A program made the position numbers and the translations under genes. 64,000 nucleotides of DNA from Pectobacterium atrosepticum. GTDB lineage: Bacteria > Pseudomonadota > Gammaproteobacteria > Enterobacterales > Enterobacteriaceae. Every line of letters begins with the position of its first letter. Position 1 is the stretch's first letter. Shown in pieces: positions 1-7,709 of the stretch. The notes below the pieces were generated by a model that saw only the letters and a program-made list of their open reading frames with translations, was not told the origin of the DNA and searched no databases. The stretch covers positions 1 through 64,000 of the forward strand of contig CP036163.1 in assembly GCA_019056595.1 (NCBI GenBank), read 5' to 3'.

Positions 1-465
1 GGTAAAGATCGCGTTATCTGGATGGTATTCCCCGCCGCATAAAATCACTCTGCACGCCTTTTTTTCCTGTAACGCCAAAAAGGTGTTCAGGGAATAGCAA
101 ATCGCAGTAAAAAGCAGCTCATCAGGAATTGCATCGATGATGAAGGGAATGGTCGTGCCACAATCGAAAAAAACGGTATCGTTTGCTTCCACCAGATAAG
201 CTGCGGCAGTACCGATAGCCTGCTTTTCTCTTACGTGTTTGGTCTGCTGGTCAGAAACAAAATAATTTGTGACACCGTTATTCTTCAGGTCGCTAACGAC
301 ATAGCCGCCGAGCAGCATAACGCTGGTGGAATCTGCATTTAGATCGCGGCGCACGGTCATCTCGGACACGCCGAGTAGCTGTGCGGCGTCCTTAAGATGG
401 AGTTTATCGGTTTTCTTTAATGCCTGAGCCAGTCTGCCGATTCGTTCGTCGCGCCGCGTTTCCAT
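1..465 (-). CDS. deoR: Deoxyribose operon repressor DeoR (C-terminus cut by window edge)
   Basis: DeoR-family transcriptional repressor that senses deoxyribose-5-phosphate and controls deoxynucleoside catabolism. Only the first 155 codons are present; the reading frame is open to base 1. The protein starts METRRDERIGRL and has the N-terminal helix-turn-helix (LLGVSEMTVRRDL, about residues 30-42), then the sugar-phosphate-sensing domain with FFDCGTTIPFI. This closely follows E. coli DeoR from the first residue. ATG at 463-465 is preceded on the minus strand by AGGGAA. It lies 31 bp downstream of deoC on the same strand, so the two are probably one operon under the operators at 1229-1274. In E. 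coli deoR stands apart from the deo genes. Confidence 0.95.
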   Translation of the reverse strand, partial: METRRDERIGRLAQALKKTDKLHLKDAAQLLGVSEMTVRRDLNADSTSVMLLGGYVVSDLKNNGVTNYFVSDQQTKHVREKQAIGTAAAYLVEANDTVFFDCGTTIPFIIDAIPDELLFTAICYSLNTFLALQEKKACRVILCGGEYHPDNAIFT

Positions 466-496
466 AAAATTCCCTGCTAGTAAGCTATTTTTGTTG

Positions 497-1165
497 TTAG
501 TAGTTCCCTGCTGCGGCAGCGTCATCAGAAACGATAGCAACGCCTGAACTGGTGCCAATACGTGTGGCACCGGCTTCAATCATACGTTGTGCCGTTTGGC
601 GATCGCGAACCGCGCCGGAGGCTTTTACACCCATCTCGCTGCCGACAGTGCTACGCATCAGTCGAACGTGTTCTTCGCGTGCGCCGCCGGTGCTGAAGCC
701 GGTAGACGTTTTGACGAACGCGACATCCAACTGACGACACATTTCACACACCAGCACAATCTGTTCGTCATCAAGCAGACAGGTTTCCAATATTACCTTC
801 AACGGTATAGCGGCGCAAACCTCACACACGGCCTGAATATCCGCTTTGACGGCATCAATCTTCCCGCTTTTCAGCCAGCCGACGTTAATCACCATGTCGA
901 TTTCCTGTGCACCGGCATCAATCGCGGCTTTCGCTTCAAAAGCCTTGCTGGAAGTCAGGCCTGCACCGAGAGGGAAACCAATAACCGAGCACACCTGTAC
1001 CGCTGAACCTTTCAATTTTTCAGCTACTAAGGGAACGTAGCCGGAATTAACACAGACGGCATAAAAATGGTGCGCTATCGCTTCATCGCACAGCGTGACG
1101 ATTTGCTGTTCGGTGGCATTTGCTGCCAGCAGGGTGTGGTCGATATAACGTGCATAGTCAGTCAT
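497..1165 (-). CDS. deoC: Deoxyribose-phosphate aldolase
   Basis: Cytosolic class I aldolase that splits 2-deoxyribose-5-phosphate into acetaldehyde and glyceraldehyde-3-phosphate. The 222-residue protein is a TIM barrel. The Schiff-base lysine is in FVKTSTGF (K152), with a second conserved lysine in VKASGAVRD (K181) and an acidic residue in EIDMVINVG (D90). It resembles the short (about 220 aa) DeoC type more than the 259-residue E. coli enzyme. The open frame extends upstream to 1348, but ATG at 1163-1165 begins the conserved [13 protein letters not shown] and follows AAGGAT on the minus strand. It is the first gene of a probable deoC-deoR unit. The thymidine and purine nucleoside phosphorylase genes that accompany deoC in E. 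coli are not in this window. Confidence 0.95.
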   Translation of the reverse strand: MTDYARYIDHTLLAANATEQQIVTLCDEAIAHHFYAVCVNSGYVPLVAEKLKGSAVQVCSVIGFPLGAGLTSSKAFEAKAAIDAGAQEIDMVINVGWLKSGKIDAVKADIQAVCEVCAAIPLKVILETCLLDDEQIVLVCEMCRQLDVAFVKTSTGFSTGGAREEHVRLMRSTVGSEMGVKASGAVRDRQTAQRMIEAGATRIGTSSGVAIVSDDAAAAGNY

Positions 1166-1205
1166 GGTAAATCCTTGGTTGTGTCGATAAAAATCACATA
1201 GCGTG

Positions 1206-1234
1206 ATTATGGCATTCAATGATTTCAATGTCAC
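1206..1234 (-). promoter_or_regulatory. Predicted sigma-70 promoter of deoC-deoR
   Basis: Read on the minus strand, GTGACA (1229-1234) lies 17 bp from CATAAT (1206-1211). Each hexamer matches the sigma-70 consensus at five of six positions. Transcription would start near 1199, about 35 bp before the deoC ATG. The -35 hexamer lies inside a DeoR-like operator, which fits repression. Confidence 0.6.
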
Positions 1235-1244
1235 AAAAATAACA
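1229..1244. promoter_or_regulatory. DeoR-like operator overlapping the -35 box
   Basis: The 16-bp sequence TGTCACAAAAATAACA has the half-sites TGTCA and TAACA of the known DeoR operator form (TGTTA, six bases, TAACA), with one half-site mismatch. It covers the predicted -35 hexamer of deoC. Its start is exactly 30 bp from that of the second operator. Confidence 0.55.
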
Positions 1245-1258
1245 AAATAATTAATATT

Positions 1259-1274
1259 TGTTATTTTAATAACA
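1259..1274. promoter_or_regulatory. DeoR operator (perfect half-sites)
   Basis: The 16-bp sequence TGTTATTTTAATAACA has both perfect half-sites (TGTTA and TAACA) of the E. coli DeoR operator at the right spacing. It is the core of a longer inverted repeat with 11-bp arms at 1255-1265 and 1268-1278. It lies upstream of deoC, next to deoR itself, so autoregulation is likely. Confidence 0.7.
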
Positions 1275-1329
1275 AATAATGAAGCGAATGTGATAGCGGA
1301 TGTGTGGATATCGGGAAATAGGGAAGAGG

Positions 1330-1617
1330 TATACTCTAAATAATTCAAATTTCAGGACAAAAACGGCAAGACGTTTTTGAACAGCGCTTGCGCTGACCCC
1401 GGAAGGGAGAGGCCATAAGGCCGAATAATGCGGCAAACGAAGGACAAATTTGTCGGGAACGAATTTGACCAGCCAGCGGCTGGCCTTCGGTGAGAGACTG
1501 GATGTCTCTCATTTAATCCCGATGAGCTTACACAGGTAAGTGATTCGGGTGACAAATCTGCCGGGAGCAGATTTGAACGTAGCCAACGCACATGCAATTT
1601 GAAGTATGACGAGTATA
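1330..1617. repeat. Composite ERIC-like element, 288 bp
   Basis: Both ends match the other ERIC-type elements in the window: TATACTCTAAATAATTC at the left and GAAGTATGACGAGTATA at the right. Near the right side is a diverged ERIC core (GATGAGCTTACACAGGTAAG, then GATTCGGGTGA). The element is more than twice the usual 127 bp. Extra sequence includes two imperfect 26-bp direct repeats at 1443-1468 and 1551-1576 (21 of 26 identical). Open frames across it are shadows. Confidence 0.8.
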
Positions 1618-1626
1618 AGGCAGAAA

Positions 1627-1707
1627 AGAAAACGCCCATCGCTCTTGAACCTGAAAGGCGGGAACGATGGGCTTCCTCAATAAGGGGAATCAAAGAAAAG
1701 CAGTGGC
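1627..1707 (-). ncRNA. rybB: Small RNA RybB
   Basis: Hfq-dependent small RNA that represses outer-membrane protein mRNAs during envelope stress. On the minus strand it starts GCCACTGCTTTTCTTTGAT, which as I recall is identical to the first 19 nt of E. coli RybB and includes the 5-prime seed. The middle differs. The end is a terminator hairpin with arms GCCCATCG (1665-1672) and CGATGGGC (1634-1641), the inner text GGTTCAAGAG, and a T-rich tail. The length of about 81 nt fits the family. The place, just downstream of ybjL, is also where rybB lies in E. coli. The 3-prime end is approximate. Confidence 0.9.
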
Positions 1708-1713
1708 ACTTAT

Positions 1714-1741
1714 TCAGACTGTGGACCAAAGAAAAAGTTCT
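1714..1741 (-). promoter_or_regulatory. Sigma-E promoter of rybB
   Basis: On the minus strand AGAACTT (1735-1741) is followed after 16 bases by TCTGA (1714-1718), which matches the sigma-E pattern GGAACTT and TCTGA/TCAAA. The first base of RybB (1707) is seven bases downstream. RybB is a known sigma-E target in E. coli and Salmonella. Confidence 0.8.
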
Positions 1742-1779
1742 GAGTTTTCTGGAAAAAATTCACGCTTTTTTACATTTTG

Positions 1780-3468
1780 TTAGCCGGGTAATTCAGGCCA
1801 GATAACCACGATAAGTGAACCCGCTAATGTGAGTAGCACGTTAGCGATGGCGTAGGTACCCGCATAGCCGAGTGCAGGAATATTGCTGCGTGCCGTATCG
1901 CTAATGATCTCCATGGCTGGCGCGCAGGTCCGAGCGCCCATCATGGCACCAAACAGCAGCGCTCGGTTCATTTTCAGCACATACGCGCCGAACAGAAAAC
2001 AAATCACCACCGGCACGAGGCTGACAATCAGCCCTGAAGCCAGCATCTGGATACCGACTTCTCCCAGGCTACTGTTGATGGTGCTACCGGCACTCAGACC
2101 TACGCCCGCCATAAACACCATCAGGCCAAACTCTTTGACCATGTTAAGCGCGCCTTGCGGAATATAGCCGAAGGTCGGGTGGTTGGCGCGCAGGAAGCCC
2201 AGCATGATACCGGCGAAGAGCAACCCGGCCGCGTTACCGATGCCAAAGGTGAAGTTGCTGAACTGGATCGTGATCAGCCCGACCATCACGCCGATAACAA
2301 AAAAGGCGCAGAAGGCCAGCAGATCGGTGACTTGACTGTGAATAGAAATGAACCCGATTCGCTCAGCAATGCTTTTTACCCGACGGGCGTCACCGCTGAC
2401 CTGTAAGACATCGCCTTTATTCAGCACGACGTTATCGTCGAGCGGCATTTCTATCTGGCTGCGAACAATACGGTTAAGGAAACAGCCGTGGTCAGTCAGC
2501 TTCAATTGGCTGAGGCGCTTACCGACGGCGTTGTGATTCTTGACGACAATCTCTTCCGTCACGATGCGCATGTCCAACAAATCACGGTCGAAAACTTCTT
2601 TGCCATCGCGGAAATTGGAGTTCAGACGAGAGTGTGCATCGGGATAACCGACCAGCGCGATCTCGTCGCCGATTTGCAGGACGGCATCGCCGTCGGGATT
2701 TGCCAGAATTCCGTTGCGTCGAATGCGCTCGATGTAGCAACCAGTCTGGCGATAGATTCCCAGTTCGCGCAAGTTTTTGCCAGCCGCCCAGTCGACCAGT
2801 TCTGGCCCGACGCGATAGGCACGAATCACTGGCAGATATACTTTTCTTTGGCTGTCTACATCCAGCCCGCGCTCGCGTGCAATTTGCTGCGCACTGGTGG
2901 GAAGATCCTGATGCTGAAGTTTGGGCAGATAGCGTGCACCAAAAATGAGACTGACCAGCCCGACCAGATACGTCAGCGCATAGCCCAGGCTCAAATGATC
3001 TTGTTCAACACCGAGTTGACCACCCAAACTGGCGGTATTGCGTAGTGTGTCGCCTGCACCGACCAGCACCGGTGTCGATGTCATGGATCCTGCCAGCATC
3101 CCCGCGGTCAGGCCGATTCCCCAGCCGAAAAGTTTGCCTAACCCTAACGCCAGTAACATGGCGCTGCCGACCATCACCAGCGCCAGCATGAAATAATTTT
3201 TCCCGTCGCGGAAGAAAATAGAAAAGAAATTCGGCCCGGCTTCTACTCCCACGCAAAAAATAAATAACATAAAACCGAGGCTCAGTGCTTCGGTATTAAT
3301 CGAAAAATGTTGTTGGCCGAGTAATAAAGAAACCACTAAAACGCCAATAGAATTACCGAGTTGTACTGGCCCGAGGCGCAATTTTCCCAGACAGAGTCCT
3401 AATGAAAGAACCACGAATAAAAGCAGAATGTAATTCCCGTTTAACAAATCAGCGACGTTTATATTCAT
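1780..3468 (-). CDS. ybjL: YbjL, AspT/YidE-type putative transporter
   Basis: Inner-membrane protein of the aspartate:alanine antiporter (AAE) family; the substrate is not known. The 562-residue protein has an N-terminal block of hydrophobic segments (residues about 8-200), a central soluble part with two TrkA-C-like domains ([11 protein letters not shown] and [13 protein letters not shown] near their ends), and a C-terminal membrane block. The glycine-rich repeats [11 protein letters not shown] and [11 protein letters not shown] occur in equivalent places, one in each membrane half. It is nearly collinear with E. coli YbjL. The open frame has an ATG at 3513, but the one at 3468 gives MNINVADLL as in E. 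coli. Neither start has a strong ribosome site. Confidence 0.92.
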   Translation of the reverse strand: MNINVADLLNGNYILLLFVVLSLGLCLGKLRLGPVQLGNSIGVLVVSLLLGQQHFSINTEALSLGFMLFIFCVGVEAGPNFFSIFFRDGKNYFMLALVMVGSAMLLALGLGKLFGWGIGLTAGMLAGSMTSTPVLVGAGDTLRNTASLGGQLGVEQDHLSLGYALTYLVGLVSLIFGARYLPKLQHQDLPTSAQQIARERGLDVDSQRKVYLPVIRAYRVGPELVDWAAGKNLRELGIYRQTGCYIERIRRNGILANPDGDAVLQIGDEIALVGYPDAHSRLNSNFRDGKEVFDRDLLDMRIVTEEIVVKNHNAVGKRLSQLKLTDHGCFLNRIVRSQIEMPLDDNVVLNKGDVLQVSGDARRVKSIAERIGFISIHSQVTDLLAFCAFFVIGVMVGLITIQFSNFTFGIGNAAGLLFAGIMLGFLRANHPTFGYIPQGALNMVKEFGLMVFMAGVGLSAGSTINSSLGEVGIQMLASGLIVSLVPVVICFLFGAYVLKMNRALLFGAMMGARTCAPAMEIISDTARSNIPALGYAGTYAIANVLLTLAGSLIVVIWPELPG

Positions 3469-3843
3469 GGGATGTAACTTGTTGTTTACCAGTAAGTTCT
3501 TGATGTTATTCATTATAGCGGCTAGATTTAGCCATGAAATGCATGAATTCCCGTGACGGTATCAATACACGTCAGCTGAAAGGAATCAGCCTCGTTCAGT
3601 ATAATTTATCCGATAAAAATTGTTCAGTGTAATTATTGTTTAATTTAATGATTGTGGTGTCGCTGTTGACGAAATGCGCGGGTTATCGTCTTTTTCTACG
3701 GACAACTTGTGCGTCGAATAAATCATAGCGAAGCCTCATGTTTTTCATATCGGGGAATAGATACACCAATCATTTTTGCCATACCGAGCGCTTTCGGTAT
3801 CTGGTCGATGCAGGTTGGGGGGCATATTGAGAAGGGGCGATTT
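3469..3843. other. Intergenic region between divergent ybjL and ybjM
   Basis: This 375-bp region must hold promoters for both genes. It is AT-rich near 3600-3660. I see no repeat element, RNA gene or convincing operator. Confidence 0.5.
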
Positions 3844-4215
3844 ATGGCAAGAAATAAAGGTTGGGTTGGTGCGACCTGCTGTTTTCTATTGTTCACCGTA
3901 GTCTTTCTGAGTCAAAAGATTGAAGTATCGGAGGTCGCGGTGAATGATGGGCTGCGGGGCAGTCCGGGCATGTTGCTCTTTCTGCTGCCCGGCATGGTGG
4001 CTTGTTTTCTTTCCGCACGCGGTCGTCTGCTTTACCCGCTGTTTGGCGCGCTGGCGGCTATGCCGGTGTGCTTACTGCTACTTCACTTGTGGAATACGCC
4101 GATGCGCTCTTTCTGGCAAGAACTGGCCTATGTGATGAGTGCGGTCTTTTGGTGTGTGCTGGGCGCGATGGGCGTGCTGTGTTTACGCAGTCTGTATCGA
4201 CGTTATCTTCGTTGA
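3844..4215 (+). CDS. ybjM: YbjM, small inner-membrane protein
   Basis: A 123-residue membrane protein of unknown function. Hydrophobic segments lie at about residues 8-24, 43-57, 62-80 and 92-113, followed by a basic tail (RSLYRRYLR). The conserved RSFWQELAYVMSAVFW resembles E. coli YbjM, and the position between ybjL and grxA is the same. The open frame starts earlier at 3709, but ATG at 3844 follows GAAGGGG and gives the family N-terminus (ARNKGWVGATCCF against KHKQRWAGAICCF, as recalled). Confidence 0.85.
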   Translation: MARNKGWVGATCCFLLFTVVFLSQKIEVSEVAVNDGLRGSPGMLLFLLPGMVACFLSARGRLLYPLFGALAAMPVCLLLLHLWNTPMRSFWQELAYVMSAVFWCVLGAMGVLCLRSLYRRYLR

Positions 4216-4237
4216 GTGGGTTCTCGACAATATCCCA

Positions 4238-4266
4238 TAAAAAAGCGCGGACTTTCGCCGCGCTCT
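4238..4266 (-). terminator. Rho-independent terminator of grxA
   Basis: On the minus strand the stem GCGCGG / CCGCGC with loop CGAAAGT is followed by six T residues. It lies just past the grxA stop and just after the convergent ybjM stop. Confidence 0.8.
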
Positions 4267-4285
4267 TGTCCTGCCAGTCTGATGA

Positions 4286-4552
4286 TTATGACTGGAACAG
4301 CGCCAGATGCTCTTTGGCATAAGCTTCAAAATCAGTGCAGCCGCCGATGTGTTTTTCATCCAGGAAAATCTGCGGTACAGTTTCAACCGGTTTTCCTACC
4401 GTCTTGGACAAATCTTCTTTCGAAATGCCTTCGGCGTGAATGTCTACATAGCGGAAGCTGAAGTCATCACGTTGCTCGGCCAGTTTCTCTGCCAGTTCTT
4501 TCGCACGTACACAATAAGGGCAAGCAGGGCGCCCGAAAATTACAGCGAACAT
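4286..4552 (-). CDS. grxA: Glutaredoxin 1
   Basis: Small glutathione-dependent dithiol oxidoreductase that reduces ribonucleotide reductase and OxyR in the cytosol. The 88-residue thioredoxin fold has the redox motif CPYC (C11 and C14), the cis-proline in TVPQIFLD and the glutathione-binding GGCTDFEAY. The length is close to E. coli GrxA (85 aa). ATG at 4550-4552 is preceded by AAAGGAG on the minus strand. OxyR controls it in E. coli; I did not find a clear OxyR site here. The E. coli gene ybjC that follows is absent, and an ERIC repeat occupies the grxA-nfsA gap. Confidence 0.95.
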   Translation of the reverse strand: MFAVIFGRPACPYCVRAKELAEKLAEQRDDFSFRYVDIHAEGISKEDLSKTVGKPVETVPQIFLDEKHIGGCTDFEAYAKEHLALFQS

Positions 4553-4738
4553 GTAAACTCCTTTGTAAAATTAGAAAATGTGCTCATTCTTGGAACGCAT
4601 AGCGTGACGCGGTTTGCAGACAAGGTCACAGTTAAAAATGTTACGGTTAATGAGGTTACTGCGAATCGCGCTACTATGCCCGTATTCATTGATGAAAAAA
4701 AGTAGTCATTACCTGTTACAACGATTTGCTGAAGCTAT

Positions 4739-4937
4739 TATACCCGTCATACTTCAAGCTGCTTGTGCGTTGGCAATACTCGGCTCATCTCCGAGCCTCG
4801 CCCTGAAGGGCCGCCGCAAGCGGCGTTTAAATTGGCTAAGCCAATTTGTCCTTACTCACCCCAGTCACTTACCTAAGTAAGCTTCAGGGGATTCGCGCAG
4901 TTGCCGCCTTCACGCAACTCGAATTATTTAGGGTATA
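4739..4937. repeat. ERIC element with internal insertion, 199 bp
   Basis: Termini TATACCCGTCATACTTCAAG and TTATTTAGGGTATA form the usual inverted ends. It holds the ERIC core in reverse (CTTACTCACCCCAGTCACTT, then TAAGCTTCAGGGGATTCGCG). Against the 126-bp copy at 21090 it has about 72 extra bases, roughly 4770-4847. That insert is made of three small hairpins: CTCGGCTCATCTCCGAG, GCCGCCGCAAGCGGC and AAATTGGCTAAGCCAATTT. It ends 30 bp before nfsA and so forms most of its upstream region. Confidence 0.9.
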
Positions 4938-4967
4938 AACGAATTTTACCGACCCAAGGATGCCAGT

Positions 4968-5687
4968 GTGATACCAACTATTGATTTGCTACAACGCCAC
5001 CGTTCCATTCGTGCGTTTACGTCTCAAGCTGTGACAGATGAGCAACGCCACGCCATCATTGCCTCCGCACAAAGCGCGTCCAGCTCCAGCTTTTTACAAT
5101 GCAGTTCGATTATTCGTATTACCGATCCTGCCGTACGTGAAACGCTCGTTCACTATACCGGCGAACAAGCCTATGTGGCACAGGCGGCAGAGTTTTGGGT
5201 CTTTTGTGCCGATTTTCACCGGCATGTGGAGATTTTCCCACAAGCGGAAACTGGGCTGGCGGAGCAATTGCTGATTGGTTGTGTCGACACCGCTATCATG
5301 GCGCAGAATGCGCTGGTTGCCGCTGAGTCGCTGGGGTTGGGCGGGGTATTTATCGGCGGCATCCGCAATCGGATTGCTGATGTGACGCAGTTACTGCAAT
5401 TGCCGACGCTGGTGATACCGCTGTTTGGCCTGTGTCTGGGTCACCCAGACGCCGAACCTCAACTGAAACCGCGTATGCCAACCGCCATGATGCTGCATGA
5501 AAATGTCTATCAGCCGCTCGACCGCGATGTGTTGGCACAATACGATCAGCAAATGGTGGAGTATTATCTGCAGCGTACCGGTAGCCGCCGTGAAAGCTGG
5601 AGTGAGCATGTTGAACTGACGCTGAAAAAAGAGTTACGTCCATTCATGCTGGACTACTTACATCAACAAGGATGGGCGATACGCTAG
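4968..5687 (+). CDS. nfsA: Oxygen-insensitive NADPH nitroreductase NfsA
   Basis: FMN-dependent flavoprotein that reduces nitroaromatics and quinones by two electrons with NADPH. The 239-residue protein shows the N-terminal HRSIRAFT motif, the FMN-binding [14 protein letters not shown], and [13 protein letters not shown] further on. It follows E. coli NfsA over its whole length. The start is GTG (4968), preceded by AAGGA at 4956-4960; a nearby ATG at 4960 is out of frame. The next gene, rimK, starts 16 bp after the stop, as in the E. coli nfsA-rimK unit. Confidence 0.95.
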
Positions 5688-5703
5688 TATCTGTAGGATA
5701 TTT

Positions 5704-6615
5704 ATGAAGATAGCCATTCTGTCTAGAGATGGGACGTTATATTCCTGCAAACGTCTGCGTGAAGCGGCTGAGTCGCGCAAGCACAGCGTTGAGATTATTG
5801 ATCCACTTTCCTGCTATATGAATATCAATTCGGCGGCACCGTCGGTGCATTATCGCGGACGCCGGTTGGATAAATTCGATGCGGTTATTCCGCGTATCGG
5901 TTCACAGATCACCTTTTACGGCACGGCAGTGTTGCGCCAGTTTGAAATGCTGGGAAGCTATCCGCTGAATAATTCTGTTGCGGTGATTCGTGCCCGTGAC
6001 AAACTTCATTCACTGCAACTGCTTGCCCGTGAGGGAATTGACCTGCCGATCACTGGGTTCGCCCACTCGCCGGATGATACCGGTGACCTGATTGCTATGG
6101 TGGGCGGAGCACCGCTGGTCGTGAAACTGGTGGACGGTACGCAGGGGATCGGTGTCGTATTAGCCGAGACGCGGCAGGCGGCGGAAAGCGTGATTGATGC
6201 GTTTCGCGGGCTGAATGCCCATATTCTGGTGCAAGAATACGTGCATGAAGCGCAGGGTAAGGATATTCGCTGCTTTGTGATCGGCAATCGAGTTGTTGCG
6301 GCCATTGAACGGCAGGCGAAAGCAGGGGAGTTCCGTTCAAATTTGCACCGTGGTGGGTCGGCAAATAAAGTTAAAATCACGGCGCAGGAACGTGCGATTG
6401 CCATCAAGGCGGCGAAAACATTGGGGCTGAATGTGGCGGGTGTTGATATTTTGCGTGCCGATCGGGGACCGCTGGTGATGGAGGTAAACGCTTCGCCGGG
6501 GCTGGAAGGGATTGAAACAACGACCGGGCTTGATATTGCTGACATGATGATCGAGTTTATTGAGCAAAAGACTCAGAGGCGCATCGCAACATCGTCAACA
6601 ATAGGAAAAAGTTAG
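5704..6615 (+). CDS. rimK: Ribosomal protein S6:glutamate ligase RimK
   Basis: ATP-grasp ligase that adds glutamate residues to the C-terminus of ribosomal protein S6. The 303-residue protein has an N-terminal domain with the family signature [10 protein letters not shown], the ATP-grasp core ([36 protein letters not shown]) and the metal-binding end [15 protein letters not shown]. It is collinear with E. coli RimK. ATG follows GTAGGATATTT. It lies 16 bp behind nfsA and is probably cotranscribed with it. Confidence 0.95.
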
Positions 6616-6858
6616 CTTTCTGAAACAGATCCTGCGCCGTAAAATACGGTGTTGCTCCTTGGCTCATGGGCCTTGGCGTAAGGTTGAGTGAAGATGTTGC
6701 CACATTGCGGAACGAGAAATGCGCGTAGTGAGGCACTTTTATAATGGCATCGTCGCACAATATTCCGTAAGCTATGGGCCGTTTTTAACATCGCTTTTGC
6801 GTGAGTGGTGTTCCCTTTTCAACAAGGCTGTCTTTATGGTGGCAGGTATGAGGCAAAC

Positions 6859-7341
6859 ATGATGGATTCACTCATCGTACCGGATTTGGCTATGCTACGG
6901 CGATGGCTGGATCAACTGAATATTCTGTATTTCGAATGTGATTCCTGTCAGGCACTTCATCTTCCTCATATGCAAAATTTTGATGGTGTGTTTGATGCGA
7001 AAGTTGATCTGGTAGATGACGTGATCCTGTTTTCCGCACTTGCGGAAGTGAAGCCTAGTGCACTCATTCCTCTGGTCGGCGATCTGAGCCAAATCAATGC
7101 CAGTTCATTGACCGTCAAGGCATTTATCGACGTTCAAGACGATAATCTGCCAAAACTGATTGTCTGCCAGTCATTCAGCGTTGCCGCAGGCATGACGTTG
7201 GAACAATTCAGACATTTTATGCAGCAATCCGAAGAACAGATATCGATGGTGATTCTTGAAGCTGGTGCTAATAATCTGCTGTTTATTGGGGATGAAGAAG
7301 AGGGCTCTGCTGCCAGAGTCACGACTTCACATTTGCATTGA
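6859..7341 (+). CDS. ybjN: YbjN family protein
   Basis: A cytosolic protein of about 160 residues with no clear enzymatic role; E. coli YbjN has been linked to motility and stress phenotypes. The recognisable block runs FECDSCQALHLPHMQNFDGV and continues to the SQINASSLTVKAFIDVQDD and SEEQISMVILEA segments, all close to E. coli. The open frame begins at 6805, but ATG at 6859 (or 6862) gives the family start MMDSLIVP/MDSLIVP and is preceded by GAGG at 6850-6853. The C-terminal tail differs from E. coli. It lies between rimK and potF as in E. coli. Confidence 0.88.
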   Translation: MMDSLIVPDLAMLRRWLDQLNILYFECDSCQALHLPHMQNFDGVFDAKVDLVDDVILFSALAEVKPSALIPLVGDLSQINASSLTVKAFIDVQDDNLPKLIVCQSFSVAAGMTLEQFRHFMQQSEEQISMVILEAGANNLLFIGDEEEGSAARVTTSHLH

Positions 7342-7346
7342 TACGG

Positions 7347-7375
7347 TTGCTGCCAACGGCAGCAATTAGTTTTAC
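7347..7375 (+). terminator. Terminator after ybjN
   Basis: The stem TTGCTGCC / GGCAGCAA (7347-7354 and 7358-7365) has a 3-nt loop and is followed by the T-rich TTAGTTTTA. It starts six bases after the ybjN stop. Confidence 0.7.
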
Positions 7376-7709
7376 TTATTTTCCGCTCGCCGCCATTTAT
7401 TCTGGTAATTTCGCATTATTGCCAGATATTTCTCTTTGTTTGTCGCTAAACGCCTTCATCACATCGATAAAATGTGAATAAATAATCGTTAAAACCCATT
7501 TTTTACGTTCAAGTATGGTGTGCATGATGTTGTGGGGTTATGCTTTATTCCTGTAAGGGACAGACTGCCGAATCGGTGCTATGTCTGTGTCTGAGCGAAT
7601 AAAAATCGGTGCATATTCATTCACCGATTAGATATCGCGGCAGGATATATTTTGTATCGGAACGATACATATACCCACGAATCACCCCCTTGAATGGAGG
7701 AAGGAACGG
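7376..7709. other. Upstream region of potF with repeated operator-like words
   Basis: This 334-bp region should hold the potFGHI promoter. The word AATCGGTG occurs at 7571-7578 and 7604-7611, and inverted (CACCGATT) at 7622-7629. A perfect inverted repeat TGTATCG / CGATACA with centre GAA lies at 7653-7669, 41 bp before the potF ATG. These are candidate regulator sites; no regulator can be named. Confidence 0.45.

Noticed and set aside
1181-1200. CRP site in TGTCGATAAAAATCACA before deoC
   Set aside because: Half-site spacing is off by one base and the left half is poor.
1352-1805. Open frames of 125 codons (minus) and 68 codons (plus)
   Set aside because: They lie across the ERIC-like repeat and RybB, have no ribosome site and no family resemblance.
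4614-4880. 88-codon plus-strand open frame before nfsA
   Set aside because: It reads through the ERIC element; it is not the missing ybjC.
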